Positions 54,180-64,000 of a DNA stretch of 64,000 nucleotides are shown piece after piece; the stretch's first letter is position 1; every line of letters begins with the position of its first letter. The notes below the pieces were generated by a model, which was not told the origin of the DNA, did not search any database, and saw only the letters and a list, made by a program, of their open reading frames with translations. The translations under genes were made by a program, and so were the position numbers. Source of the DNA: Reticulitermes speratus (lineage: Eukaryota; Arthropoda; Insecta; Blattodea; Rhinotermitidae); assembly GCA_021186555.1 (NCBI GenBank), contig JAJKFL010000013.1:34562743-34626742 (forward strand). Direction: 5' to 3'.

Positions 54180-55445
54180 GACTCATCTACATAGACTAAC
54201 TTGTTATTATAAATCATGCAGTCTGTTTGCATTCACGTGAAATGAGGGAGGGTGGATGTGTCGGAAGATATTGAACGCACTTTTGTCAAGTTAAAATTTC
54301 ATTCAGCATGGCAGTGTGAGTACATTTAATGAATTTGAAGGGTTGATGAAGAAGGTAGTATCGCGACGTGCGTCTGAAGGAACTGGAGAAATGTCTGGAG
54401 GAACTGGAGAAATTAGCGATAAACGCAAGTTAGGGTAGTCGGTGCCCCGGCCGCTTTACGAGCCTAGAATTTCTCGAACACAAATCTGAAGCGTTACGTT
54501 TTAGGCATATGAACGGGGGAACGTCCAGAGCTTTCTGAGGTAGTTGGCTTCTGGGTTGTAACTTGTATTATGATAGAAATGTACCACCTTTTCAGATTAG
54601 CCTGATAACCGATGTTCAGTTTATGAGTGCACCTCTTTAATAGATCTTACTATTGTCTGCACCCATTGTTGAGGCATGTAACTGCACTGGCAATGAGTAT
54701 ATTTGTTACAGTACAGTAATCTTGAAGAATATCTTTATCTTTTTAATTTTTAATATTCATCGAAAACTTCTCCCCCCCCCCCCCACAATTAACTCAGTCA
54801 ACTACTACTTTTTTTGCAATTAAAAATGGAACACAATTTGTAGATTTGGCTGTAGTTATATACTAGGAAGCAATACTTATATTGCAGAACGTACGGACGT
54901 GTCAAACACATTGGTCCCCGATATGATTCCATCATACATTCATACCTGAAGTCTTTGTCATACAGCACACTATCACTCCAGAGATCCTCACATAGAAACA
55001 TAAAACTGTTCCATCTATTGACTGCCCTTTTTTATAGTAACAATGAGAATGTTGGACGAAGAATACAAAGTATGAAACTCCTCATCTTGCAGTCTTATCC
55101 ATTGTCGGCCATTGCCCACCTCCATTCATTTAAGTTTTGTTATTGACATTTGTAGAAGAACGTGTTAACCACCTCGATCACCGAACTTCAACTGGTGACA
55201 TTAACTCCTATCTAGTGCGTCAAAATATTCTTCACAGTACCCTCTTTAAAAACACTTTCATTTTCATTTCTCTCTTGCAAGTACGGGCCAGGTTTTACGT
55301 CTATGTAAAATAAGGGATAAACATACAAGTCTGTGAAATTTAATCATGAGGTTTTTAGAAAGAACGCGGAGAACAGACATGTTCTGAATTTTATCATAGC
55401 GACAGTTTCCAGAATTTAACCTCTTATCAGTTTGCAATGAATAAT
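54180..55445. other. Unassigned; C13 run
   Basis: Cytosine run at 54772-54784. Otherwise AT-rich and featureless. Confidence 0.4.
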
Positions 55446-55449
55446 TTCG

Positions 55450-55678
55450 GCTTATTGCTCTCCTGCATAGTTCGGGAGGCCTTGGATTCCAATCCTGACC
55501 CGGAGACTAGCCATACTGCTGAGAAATTATGATTTTCCTGAGGCCTTCCAGGCAAATATCAGGATAGTAGTTGAAATGTTTCTACAAATACTTTCTTACA
55601 CATTCTTTCCAATTCATTATTCCTATCATTGTGCAGTATTGAAAGCGTCGTTAAATAAACCAAAACTTAATAAATAAA
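55450..55678 (+). mobile_element. SINE-F, tRNA-like head and TTAAATAAACC tail
   Basis: Head TAGTTCGGGAGGCCTTGG, B-box-like GGATTCCAATCC, body TTTCCTGAGGCCTTCCAGGC, end AAAGCGTCGTTAAATAAACC and a TAAAT repeat. A tail of this type is common in insect SINEs, from memory. Confidence 0.6.
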
Positions 55679-55969
55679 TTAATACAAATTTTAGTTTCTT
55701 GACGAGATCTAAACTTTCTCGAAAAGTAAATGACTGTATTCCATTTGTACACGAGAACAGGAACGCGTGAGGCAGTTTGCATTACGTCAAGGCGTCATAG
55801 CGTGGAAAAGGTGAACACACTAAACCCCGTTGGAAACAACTGATATGCCCGCGTGAAGACGAGGATTCTCGCAATTTACAGGTATAACTTCCCTTTCTTT
55901 ATTATTTCTTCTTTTTTGTTTTGTTTTTCTCACTCATCCTCTTTTAAGCCTGAAAAAAAAAGTGAAAGT

Positions 55970-56255
55970 GCTTTTCTGTCCAATGCTCTCCGTTTGCCGG
56001 AAGTGCATTGCGTTTTGGGATGTTCCCAGGCTTCGTCCGTTTGTACTTCCGGTAAGAGCAACATTTGGATAACAGTGAATAGGAAGCAGTGGTGGAATGA
56101 TACTGACAGGGCAAAAATCGGAGTATTCGTAGAAACTTTTGTCCCAATCCTACTTTGTCCACCATGCATGTCACATGGGCTGACCTGAGCTCGAACCTGC
56201 TCCTCCGCGGTGAGAGGCCCGCGACTAAGTGCCTGAGCAATGACACGGCTTTGAA
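55970..56255 (-). mobile_element. SINE-E subfamily with alternative tail, copy 1
   Basis: In reverse: GCCGTGTCATTGCTCAGGCA, GGCCTCTCACCGCGGAGGAG, CAGGTTCGAGCTCAGG, TGGACAAAGTAGGATTGGGA, TCATTCCACCACTGCTTCC. Beyond this the sequence (TTGCCGGAAGTGCATTGCG) is not in the 28.8-kb SINE-E but is shared with 57.1 kb. Confidence 0.7.
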
Positions 56256-56259
56256 TCCT

Positions 56260-57075
56260 GAAATCCATTTTAAACATTACATAAACATCCAGTTTTTATC
56301 TCACAGTAAACACACTACGTATCCGTTACAAAAACTAACCGGTAAATGGTATTTAGGATAGTAACATCTCTTTAACTTGATAATCATTCGAAACACATAA
56401 AGGCTCTGTGCAAGTGCAGGTTGTTTTATTGTTGAAACTGATGTTTCGTAGGTTAGCATTATGATTTAAGTGGTTAATGTAGAATGTGGGTTAATGTTTT
56501 TAAGCTGCATTGTTGAACACAAATCTCGGCCTTTAACTGTGTTACGCTGTTATACATCGGAGTAGCCAACTTGACAAGTAGCCGTGAGAGTGGCGGATGA
56601 GTTGGGACGTTGGAGGGATAGGGGGAAGTTTGCAGAGAGTATCTCGTTTCACAAGTGTTCCTTTTTCTGTTCCTTGTGAATAGAAAAAGAACCCCCCTTC
56701 CACTGCCACCCTTAGTAAGCACTTCTATATTAAAAACCTTAGCCTATATATAATTGCCTCCATCCATTAAGTTCAATATATAAGTATCAAGATTACTGCC
56801 TCTAAAAGTTTTCTCTTTTTTATGTCTATGGAAAATATTTATTAATGAAGAGAAATGTTGCCCAGACTTGTCTCTTTTTATTCTCCTGTTACAGCGTTGT
56901 CGCATAATGTTTGGAATATCTTTTTGAATAATAAACATTATGTTTTTATGTTCAGCCATGATGAATTTTCATTAACGAAGACCACTACTTGTAATGTCAA
57001 CCCTTTCCAGCACGTATTTCGTCTAAAATTATTTACACATTACGTAAGTGCTGAACAATTTGAATTCTGAGAGAA
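56260..57075. other. No recognisable feature
   Basis: GATGTTTCGTAGG near 56441 may be a hammerhead-arm scrap. No gene. Confidence 0.35.
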
Positions 57076-57077
57076 AG

Positions 57078-57345
57078 AAAGTACTTTTCTTTCCCATGTC
57101 CCCGATTCCGGAAGAGTATCGCTTTATTAAAAGGTTTCCAAGCTTTCTCCTTTTGTCCTTATGATACGAGAAGTGATCTTGGGACATTGGTGGAATGATA
57201 TTGACGGAGGAAAACCTAATTCTTCGGAGAAAAATCTGTCCTAGTGCCATTTGATAAACCAAAATTTTCACAGCCATGGAACGAACTCAGGCCTCCTTAG
57301 TGAGGGGCCAGCGACTAACGCCTAAGTCATGGGAAATATTTGAAA
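57078..57345 (-). mobile_element. SINE-E subfamily with alternative tail, copy 2
   Basis: In reverse: CCATGACTTAGGCGTTAGTC, GGCCCCTCACTAAGGAGGCC, TGAGTTCGTTCCATGG, GGCACTAGGACAGATTTTTC, TCAATATCATTCCACCAATG. The 3' side (TTCCGGAAGAGTATCGC) matches copy 1. Confidence 0.7.
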
Positions 57346-57349
57346 CCCG

Positions 57350-58790
57350 AAGTTCGTGCACACAACACACAAAAACCAGTGCCGTTCTCTCTACACACTC
57401 GCACTCTCTGTTATTAAGACCAACTGGTTGGCATTGTTAGGGAAATAATCGGTGTTTATTGCGATAATCGTACGAAACACAGGAGTAAACTGTGCGGACA
57501 AAACGCTACGATTGTGACTGTTAAAGAAGGCCGAACATTCAGCAATCATTACGATTTAAAGGGCTAATGCGCGGTCACTTTTTCGGGAGATATGCTTCGT
57601 AAATTGTGGGTGCCAAGTTAGTCTGCATGACCCCATGCCATTATTTCATAAACGGGCACACGAGCATGTCTGCAGTCATTCCGAAACCATGGCTGTAGAT
57701 ACATAGTACCATGTTTCACGTTGCAGCCATCTTTAACTGCCTGAAGCGGGTATTCGACAGTATCTTGATGTGGTTCTGAAGAGTTACCTGATATCGAACT
57801 CAAAACCTTAAGTGTCCTATGAAATAAATTTGTTTTCGTATCAAGTTTAAGATGCCCCAAATGAATTAGAGCCCCGTTATATGTGATCTTTCTACTTGTT
57901 CTGTAAAAACATAGAATACTATTTTCGCATTTTGGAGTTTCTGGGTCAAATTTCGAAGGCAGCTTTTCATTTAGAAAACCTTGTATGCAAAACTAATATA
58001 TTTGTGCCATTTTAAGGCAATGAAAGGGATTTACGTTTTGCCAGGGACTGCATAAAACCATGAGAAACCATTTTGAGGAGAGTCGATGAGCCGTCTTGTG
58101 TTCGAAATTTTTACCTCTCGAACAGAAATCTACAATTTTATTCCGGTTTTGTATCTTTCCACACTGTATAGCCCTTATATAGTTAATACAGTGTACAGTA
58201 ATACCAAGAAACAAACAGCACGTCTGTTATATGGTATTTGTCGCGTTTCTTCTTTGGACAGGTTAAGAGAGAGAAACGTCTGTGGAATGGTTTTCTCTCT
58301 CTGTGATTCCGACATCTTGCTAATTATCCTGCGTAACCCCTTGATGTCTTGTGTGTTGCGGTTTTTCAGGCTTGGTCTTGAAGACGACTGAGAGAGGTAT
58401 AAAGCGGTCACTGTGCAAAGACTATGAGCTGCTGGTCTAACACTGTGTGCTGTTTTAAAACAAATGGGGCATTAGGTCTAACGCTTTGCATGATACGCAC
58501 GAGATGTGTCGTTTAGGAACCGGTTCTTATTCCTTTATACTATCTTTTTTTTTTTTTTGTGACATTAGTGAAACGATAGTCCTCCTGCCATCTTTTGTCA
58601 GTTTGACGGTAGTCCGACATTTTTCACCGTCTCTGAAACCGAATTTATAAGCAACAGTGAACCAGAAATACGTGTCTGTTGAAAATCGAGTAAGAAATGT
58701 GTTAACAAAGACTGAGACTCCTATTAGAATGAATTCCATGTCTTGCAGAATTTGTGGCGAATCAAAGGAATTTTATGTTTTAATGGTGGT
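57350..58790. other. No recognisable feature
   Basis: Short ORFs only, with a T13 run at 58546-58558. Confidence 0.4.
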
Positions 58791-58883
58791 GGTATTACGT
58801 TTACTGTCTTCTGGGTTATGACGCCGTGCATTTTTGCCGATAGGTACCAACGTTTTGGATGAAGGCTTCTATCTTGTTATTTC

Positions 58884-58927
58884 TACCCTGAAGATGGAGG
58901 CGGTTGGTTCTTCCGAAATGTTGTTAC
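58884..58927 (+). ncRNA. Hammerhead-like motif of the GAAACGUU type, intact first core
   Basis: Stem I UACC, core CUGAAGA, U, stem II GGAGG/CUUCC (one G-U), GAAA, UGUU, then GUUAC (one mismatch to UACC). The preceding unit (58800-58883) holds TTCTGGGTTATGACGCCGTG, shared with the 48- and 54-kb repeats. Confidence 0.6.
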
Positions 58928-59259
58928 TTATCTAAGTACGGAGCGTCATGCTCCTTAAGACCGGAAACTTATGAAGTTACACTAACACATTTTGTTACTG
59001 AGCTAGTTTATTATAATCATAGTTTCAAATAGAGTTTGGACCTCCAAAATGGAACATTCACCTTCGTTATACTTTGCCGACTGTATATATTATGTTATAA
59101 TGGATGGACACAAATGATCTGTCATGTTTCATAAATTTGTTGTGACACAATCAGGCTACGTAAAACGTTCAGACGTTGCGAGTAAATTACGTGGATCCGT
59201 TGTACTTTGGGTCCGAATGTGAGAGTGTTCTGCGCCTCTTACATCGTTGCTTCACAATT

Positions 59260-59516
59260 TTTTCCCCAATGGCTCGACAGCCCCTTGGGGGCCTAGGTCG
59301 CCTCATTTTTCGAGGCTTCACGATCACACTCAGATACACCACACTCGGTAGGACTCCTCTGGACGAGGGACCAGCTCGTCGCAGAGACCTCTACCTGACA
59401 ACACTCAACACTCACAAGAGACAGACATCCATGCCCCGGTGGGATTCGAACCCACAATCCTAGTAAGCGAGCGGCCGCACACCCACGCCTTAGACCGCAC
59501 GGCCACTGGGATCGGC
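59260..59516 (-). mobile_element. SINE-A, full length with perfect 12-bp TSD
   Basis: In reverse: GATCCCAGTGGCCGTGCGGT, CTAAGGCGTGGGTGTGCGG, B box GGGTTCGAATCCCACC, GTTGAGTGTTGTCAGGTAG, CTGGTCCCTCGTCCAGAGG, TCGAAAAATGAGGCGACC. The duplication TGCTTCACAATT is identical at 59248-59259 and 59517-59528. Confidence 0.93.
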
Positions 59517-59529
59517 TGCTTCACAATTA

Positions 59530-60120
59530 CCTGTCCAAAATATTAATGGTCATTTGTGCTCACCCTGTACTTCAAGTATAATTGAAAAATCGGGAAGAGA
59601 ATATAGTTTCTTGTTATTATATGGCGAGTCGATCGCGATTTGTTTACGAAATTTTGAATAATAGAACACACTAACTGACCGGTTCGTTTTCACGCTTATA
59701 AAAAAGCGTATCGAATATACATAACGTTCTTGTTTCAATTTTGTTTCCATTTGTGTTGGGGGGGGGGGGGGGTGTGTGGACGGTAGGATATTACGAGCGT
59801 CACAAAACCTTGAAATGTAAATATATGAGTATAGGGTTCCAGAATTTTGTTTCGCTTTCTCTCTGAATTTGATAATATGGAACCGATACCCCACTTGTTT
59901 CTTTTATTTCTCTTCTACCTTTTGTGGAAATCTGAGAAACTCTTAACCCTTTGATGCTTCACGTGCTTCCAAATAATGTTTAAAACTTCAGTCCTCACGG
60001 AAAACAATTTTTGTGAATTACGAAGACCAAATGCTGTTCAAGGCAGTATTCACTATTTATTCTGAGGATGATTTGTAACACACAGCACACATGCACTCTG
60101 TGGGAAAAATGCAGTGTACT
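59530..60120. other. Unassigned; G15 run
   Basis: Guanine run at 59758-59772. No supported gene. Confidence 0.4.
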
Positions 60121-60131
60121 TTACTGTTAAA

Positions 60132-60439
60132 CAGGGGCACACGGTGGTGCAGTTGGTTGAGGCACTGCGCTACAAGCCGGAGGGTCGCGGGTTCGATTCC
60201 CGATGGTGTCATTGGAATATTTCATTGACATAATCCTTCCGGCCGCACTATGGCTGTGGGGTCGACTCAGCCTCTAACAGAAATGAGTAGCAGGAATATT
60301 TCCTGTGGGGTAAAGGCGGCCGGTGCATACCGCTGACAACCTTACCACCTTCATGTGCTGATTGTCTTGAAATCTGGAAGCCTCAACCTCCTGGAACCCT
60401 CAGGGCCTGTACAGGGATTGCTTTATACCTGTTTTGCTC
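60132..60439 (+). mobile_element. SINE-C, full length with 9-bp TSD
   Basis: GGTGGTGCAGTTGGTTGAGG (A box), GCGGGTTCGATTCCCGATGG (B box), GGGTCGACTCAGCCTC, GGTAAAGGCGGCCGGTGC, CCTCAACCTCCTGGAACCC. Duplication ACTGTTAAA at 60123-60131 and 60440-60448. Confidence 0.9.
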
Positions 60440-60654
60440 ACTGTTAAATAAGGTGGTACATATAGTTACCACCGTGAGTTAGATAAGTAATGGCAGTTTT
60501 TCCGACATGTTCAGATAGTGTTCACTCTGAAAGGGGTAGAGAAATATTGTAACAGATTGTATATGTGATTACTTGTACTTGTACTATGGGTAGATCACTG
60601 TAAGGTACTTCCCCATGTTATTTATTTGGGTATTTACTTAATCATATGGAGCAG

Positions 60655-60905
60655 GGATTACTCAGTATACTAACTAGGCTAAGGGTCGGGAGACCGCAGA
60701 ATCAGGTTAGATATTCGGTACGGGTATAGATTTTTGTATTTTCAACAGCGTCCAGACAGCTTGTGACCAACTCTTTTCCCTCCTGTACAGCGGTTACCGT
60801 GGGGAATTCATGCGGAGGTAAAGTGGCCGGGGCGTGAAGCACTTCCATCGAATACTGAGGTGAAGAATGCGTCGAGTTCCATACGTGTTCATGGTGTAGT
60901 GTTTG
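60655..60905 (+). mobile_element. SINE-B copy, decayed
   Basis: TTACTCAGTATACTAACTAG, CAGCGTCCAGACAGCTTG, GAGGTAAAGTGGCCGGGGCG, CATACGTGTTCATGGTGTAG. Confidence 0.65.
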
Positions 60906-60909
60906 AGTA

Positions 60910-61510
60910 CAGAGATTTTACCTTATTTATGCGTTATAAAACGACGCTTTCAACAGCTGAGATTAGGAATGGCAAATCATTGACACCCGTTGCCAAGTCT
61001 GGCACAGCGAGAGATCTGGGCTTGCACCAGTGATTTGCTACAAATCTACAAGTGATTTCCATATTTCAAGTCTAATTTTATCGAACATAATACTGATAAG
61101 TGCAACGCCCTAGTGTGTTTATTGCTATTGTAAGAATAACACTAAAGTATATGGAGTGCAAATAGTGAAGGGAGTTCGGGAGCGCAGGAATATACTTAAA
61201 TAAGATTCTTAGTAAGAAACGACTGTAAAGAATAAAATATTGCCTTGCACCCAGTAGTTACATTAATTAGCACAAAATAAAATATATCTTTATTATTTTT
61301 CGCACATTAGAAGAAAGACTGTCGGAAAGCAGTAAATTTGATTGTAAGACTTACAATTTTTATTGTTGTAAATATTTTAAGACTGTCGTTTTATGCTTTC
61401 ATGTTGTTTTTCTATCCAGTCAGTATTGTTGCAACTAAGAATTCACATCGCCTCAGTTTAAGGACGTGTATGAAAATGCAATATAACACTCGTACATTAT
61501 ACCAGTCACA
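60910..61510. other. No recognisable feature
   Basis: AT-rich, nothing supported. Confidence 0.4.
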
Positions 61511-61512
61511 TT

Positions 61513-62068
61513 AGTGGTGGAGCGATGTGGTGGTGAATGAGTGAAGAGAATGTAGAACGGTGTGGTGGTGAGTGTGTTGGGAGAATGTGAAGCGGTGTCC
61601 TGGTGAGTGTGTGGTGGAATGTATATCGGTGAGGTGGTGAGTGTGGAGGGAATGCAGAGCGGTGAGGTGGTGAGCGTGTGAAGAGAATGTAGAACGGTGT
61701 GGTGGTGAGGTGTTGGGAGAATGTAAGCGGTGTCTGGTGAGTGTGTGGTGGAATGTATATCGGTGAGGTGAGTTGAGTGTGGAGGGAATGTAGAGCGGTG
61801 AGGTGGTGAGTGTGAAGAGAATGTAGAGCGGTGGGGTGGTGAGCGTGTGAAGAGAATGTAGAATGGTGCGGTGGTGAGTGTGTTGGGAGAATGCAATGCG
61901 GTGTCCTGGTGAGTGTGTGGTGGAATGTAGAGCGCTGAGGTGGTGAGTGTGTGGAGGGAACGTAGAGCGGTGAGGTGGAGTGTGTTGAAAGAATGTAAAG
62001 CGGTGTCGTGGTGAGTGTGGAGGAATGTAGAGCGGTGAGGTGGTGAGTGTGTGGAGGGAATGTACATT
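61513..62068. repeat. Minisatellite, 31-37-bp units with higher-order structure
   Basis: About 16 units of the form GAATGTAGAGCGGTGAGG then TGGTGAGTGTGTGGAGG. Unit types (GTAGAACGGTGTGG, GTGAAGCGGTGTCC, GTATATCGGTGAGG, GCAGAGCGGTGAGG) recur in the same order about every 130-170 bp (starting near 61552, 61685 and 61855), a higher-order repeat. The minus strand has a 204-codon open frame (61453-62067) made of repeats such as HSPPHRSTF and LTTSPLYIP. It is open because units are mostly near multiples of three and lack stops, so I do not call it a gene. Confidence 0.9.
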
Positions 62069-62069
62069 C

Positions 62070-62440
62070 TACTGTGTTTTATTCTGGCCTGATAAGAAGG
62101 TGATTCAAGTGTACAGCATGTTAAGGATGAGTCATATTAACTCAACATTAACTCTTGTATTTGTTTTTCCGCGAAATGCATTCGAAGAGCAGTATGCACC
62201 TGAGTGGGCACAGTAAAAGAAGTTTTTAGGGATGGTAGACACTGAAGTGTGGTGTGATTGACTGCGATGTTAACGTTTTGTTTCCCCTTGCGTCTGATAG
62301 CTTTCTTTGTAGAACCTTTACTATCAAACAGCACTGTGCAAGATATCATAAACGGCAAGGACATGGAATTAAAATAAATAATTTGATATCAAAACTGAGG
62401 ACAACAATGCCGCCTGCAAGTTAGCCGCTTGCTAGTAGTA
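62070..62440. other. No recognisable feature
   Basis: No supported element. Confidence 0.4.
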
Positions 62441-62444
62441 TCGC

Positions 62445-63245
62445 TAAAGACGGGAAGCCGTTCTCGTGTGGCAAATATAGTAAGGAAAGTTTGTTGTCGT
62501 GCGAATTTATGATTCGAAAGTTTAGGTAAACCGTTGGTGCAACTGCATGTAGAGTAAATTACTATCAAGGATAGAGTGAAAGGTTCATCAGTGATATCTG
62601 AGATAAACTTGAAGAAGAACTAGACAAATATATTTGTCGATTTGTTTGGATGGGGTAACCGATGTTTCTTGTGAGGCAAGAATTGCAGTTACAGAGAGAT
62701 ATCCTTCAGGGGACACAACGAAAGAAGAACTAGTGAAGTCGCTTGGTCTCTATCAAAGAACCAGGGCAAACATGTCTTTGAAGCAGTTCTTCAAATGTCC
62801 GGACTTCAGACTGTCATTTGCAACAGACGGCGAGTTGATCAAATGTAGGGTTTGTTACATTATTTTTAAAGGCTGTCGGTGATCAGGTTGTGCCTTTACA
62901 TTGCATACTATATGAGCAGGCACGTTGAGAACGAGCAAGTTAGTAAGAGTTGGATCAACATATGGAAACAGTAACAAAATTATTAATTTGATTGCTTCTA
63001 GGGCGCGTAACAATCAAAAGATTAAGATGCTTCTGTCTGAATTGAACTGTCAGTGTTGTGCACTATCAGTGCATAATAATACAGTGTTGGCTAGCTTATC
63101 CGAGGTCACGTACTTCACGGTCTGTAGAATTTTTGCCAGAGATAAGACATTTTATTCAGAAGTCACGAAGCAGATATGCCTTCATGTTCTTTGCTGTTTT
63201 TTTCTACCCACTTTATTGAACTCAGCACAAAGCTTCAGTGCCGTG
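62445..63245 (+). pseudogene. hAT transposase relic (GTF2IRD2/ZBED5-like), catalytic region
   Basis: Conceptual pieces occur in family order: GKPFSCGKYSKESLL (62452 on; usual KPF..GEF.KE), SICLDGVTDVSCEARIAVTE (62634 on; usual LDESTD with a catalytic Asp), TKEELVKSLGLYQRTRANM, SFATDGELIKCRV (second acidic site, usual TDGA), then KIINLIASRARNNQKIKMLL and SELNCQ (usual VNFIRSRALNHRQFK..L.E). HNNTVLASLSEV is a decayed H-T-E-V-R-W-L-S-R-G core. Stops and frameshifts separate the pieces. The C terminus is lost where SINE-B begins. It may be the same family as the relic at 25 kb, which preserves the next part of the protein. Confidence 0.82.
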
Positions 63246-63251
63246 AATGGA

Positions 63252-63540
63252 CCCAGATAGCATAGTCGGTAAGTTGTAGAGACGACAGAGACCGAGGAAT
63301 CGTGGTTCGATTTCCATTATGAGGCAAGCGATATTTTCTTCTGCAAAAGGTTCATAGTGCATGTGGGTCCCACCAAGCTTCCTGCTCAGTGGACACCGAG
63401 GGCCTGTCTCCGAACATAAACGAGCGGGGAGTGAAGACTACTGCTCATCTCCATGTAGTGTCTAGTTTAGGAAATAATGGAGCTGCTACTCCTTTTCCCC
63501 TGCATGTCTTCATGGCGTGCAGAGTCACAACATTATCTTT
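63252..63540 (+). mobile_element. SINE-B copy
   Basis: CCAGATAGCATAGTCGGTAA (A box), CGTGGTTCGATTTCC (B box), GTGGGTCCCACCAAGCTTCC, AACGAGCGGGGAGTGAAG, CATGTCTTCATGGCGTGCAG. Confidence 0.8.
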
Positions 63541-63605
63541 ACTTTCGCCATCCTAGATTAGGTTTGTGTATTGGCTAATAATGTGATGATTAAAATGAAT
63601 AGTGA

Positions 63606-63858
63606 CGCCGAGCCCAGTGGCCGCGCGGTCTAAGGCGTGGGTCTTCGGCCGTTCGCTTGCTGGGATTGCGAGTTCGGGGGCATGAATGCCTGTCTCTTGT
63701 GAGTGTTGTGTGTTGTCTGGTAGAGGTCTCTGCGTCGGGCTGATCACTCGTCCAGAGGAGTCCTACCGAGTGTGGTGTGTCTGAGTGTGATAGTGAAGCC
63801 TCGACAAAGAGGAGGCCCTGGTCCACTAGGGGCTGTTGCGCCCTGGAAAAAAGAAAGG
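63606..63858 (+). mobile_element. SINE-A, nearly full, with TSD
   Basis: CCCAGTGGCCGCGCGGTCTA, AGGCGTGGGTCTTCGGCCG, GGATTGCGAGTTCGGGGGC (the B box has lost about 10 bp), GTTGTGTGTTGTCTGGTAG, CGTCCAGAGGAGTCCTACCG, CTCGACAAAGAGGAGGCCC. Duplication ATGA(A/G)TAGTGA at 63595-63605 and 63859-63869. Confidence 0.9.
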
Positions 63859-63904
63859 ATGAGTAGTGATTTCGAAGGGAAGTGGAAGGAAGCGATTGCC
63901 ACAG

Positions 63905-64000
63905 TTTCAGGGACTGTCCCTGACTTCGCCTGAAAACAAAGAAAAGCCTGTATTAGGGTTGCTGTTCTCTGCATCAAGATTTGAACCCATGACCTTCGAA
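63905..64000 (-). mobile_element. tRNA-like SINE head cut by the window end
   Basis: In reverse: TTCGAAGGTCATGGGTTCAA then ATCTTGATGCAGAG, a B-box-like head. The element continues beyond the window. Confidence 0.4.

Noticed and set aside
61453-62067. 204-aa minus-strand ORF as a gene
   Set aside because: It is made entirely of minisatellite units. Open length follows from repeat structure; no domain, splice context or independent evidence.

Overview
This window reads as nuclear DNA of a large, repeat-rich insect genome. I see no operons, ribosome-binding sites or dense coding. Most of what can be identified is mobile-element debris in AT-rich sequence: tRNA-derived SINEs with RNA polymerase III A and B boxes, RTE/CR1-style LINE tails, hAT and mariner relics, MITEs, foldback elements, microsatellites and one minisatellite. 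Some translated debris (a helix-turn-helix DUF4817-type domain, the peptide LKMEAACSSETLV, the peptide ITLRHTTLGRTPLDE) is familiar to me from cockroach and termite gene models. That points to Blattodea, perhaps Periplaneta, but it is recollection and not a search result. No host protein-coding gene could be supported. The window is probably intergenic or lies inside a very long intron.

Layout. 1-5 kb: a 563-bp mariner-like element keeping only the transposase HTH domain, a SINE-A with target-site duplication (TSD), hAT ends, and a foldback element with a SINE-B nested inside. 5-12 kb: a pyrimidine tract, a 5'-truncated LINE (6.7-7.7 kb), a hAT MITE with a perfect 8-bp TSD (9539-9909), two adjacent perfect palindromes, and a TA-flanked MITE (11559-11910). 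12-24 kb: pyrimidine tracts, SINE-B copies, single hammerhead-like repeats, a candidate recursive splice site (20395/20396), a second LINE copy and a CT/AT microsatellite. 24-30 kb: SINE-C, a hAT transposase relic, a CpG-rich element with perfect 23-bp terminal inverted repeats (TIRs) and a MADF-like remnant, then intact SINE-D and SINE-E. 30-41 kb: LINE tails, SINE-B, a second hammerhead foldback, SINE-A in an ACT repeat, and a LINE nested in a hAT element. 41-52 kb: SINE-B copies, a pogo/Tigger-like MITE that splits a SINE-B, a tandem hammerhead-like array, a second HTH-only mariner element, and a 285-bp near-perfect palindrome. 52-64 kb: SINE-E and SINE-A copies, SINE-C, a higher-order minisatellite, a second hAT transposase relic, and further SINEs.

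The most distinctive signal is a set of hammerhead-ribozyme-like motifs: CUGANGA, a short stem II, GAAA, then a palindromic stem III. Two to four copies keep every conserved core base and a paired stem I. In three places they sit in both arms of inverted-repeat elements. From family knowledge these are most likely derived from Penelope-like retroelements or retrozymes. A second signal is a pair of mariner-like elements from different TIR families with the same build: about 560 bp, TA-flanked, coding only for the N-terminal HTH domain.
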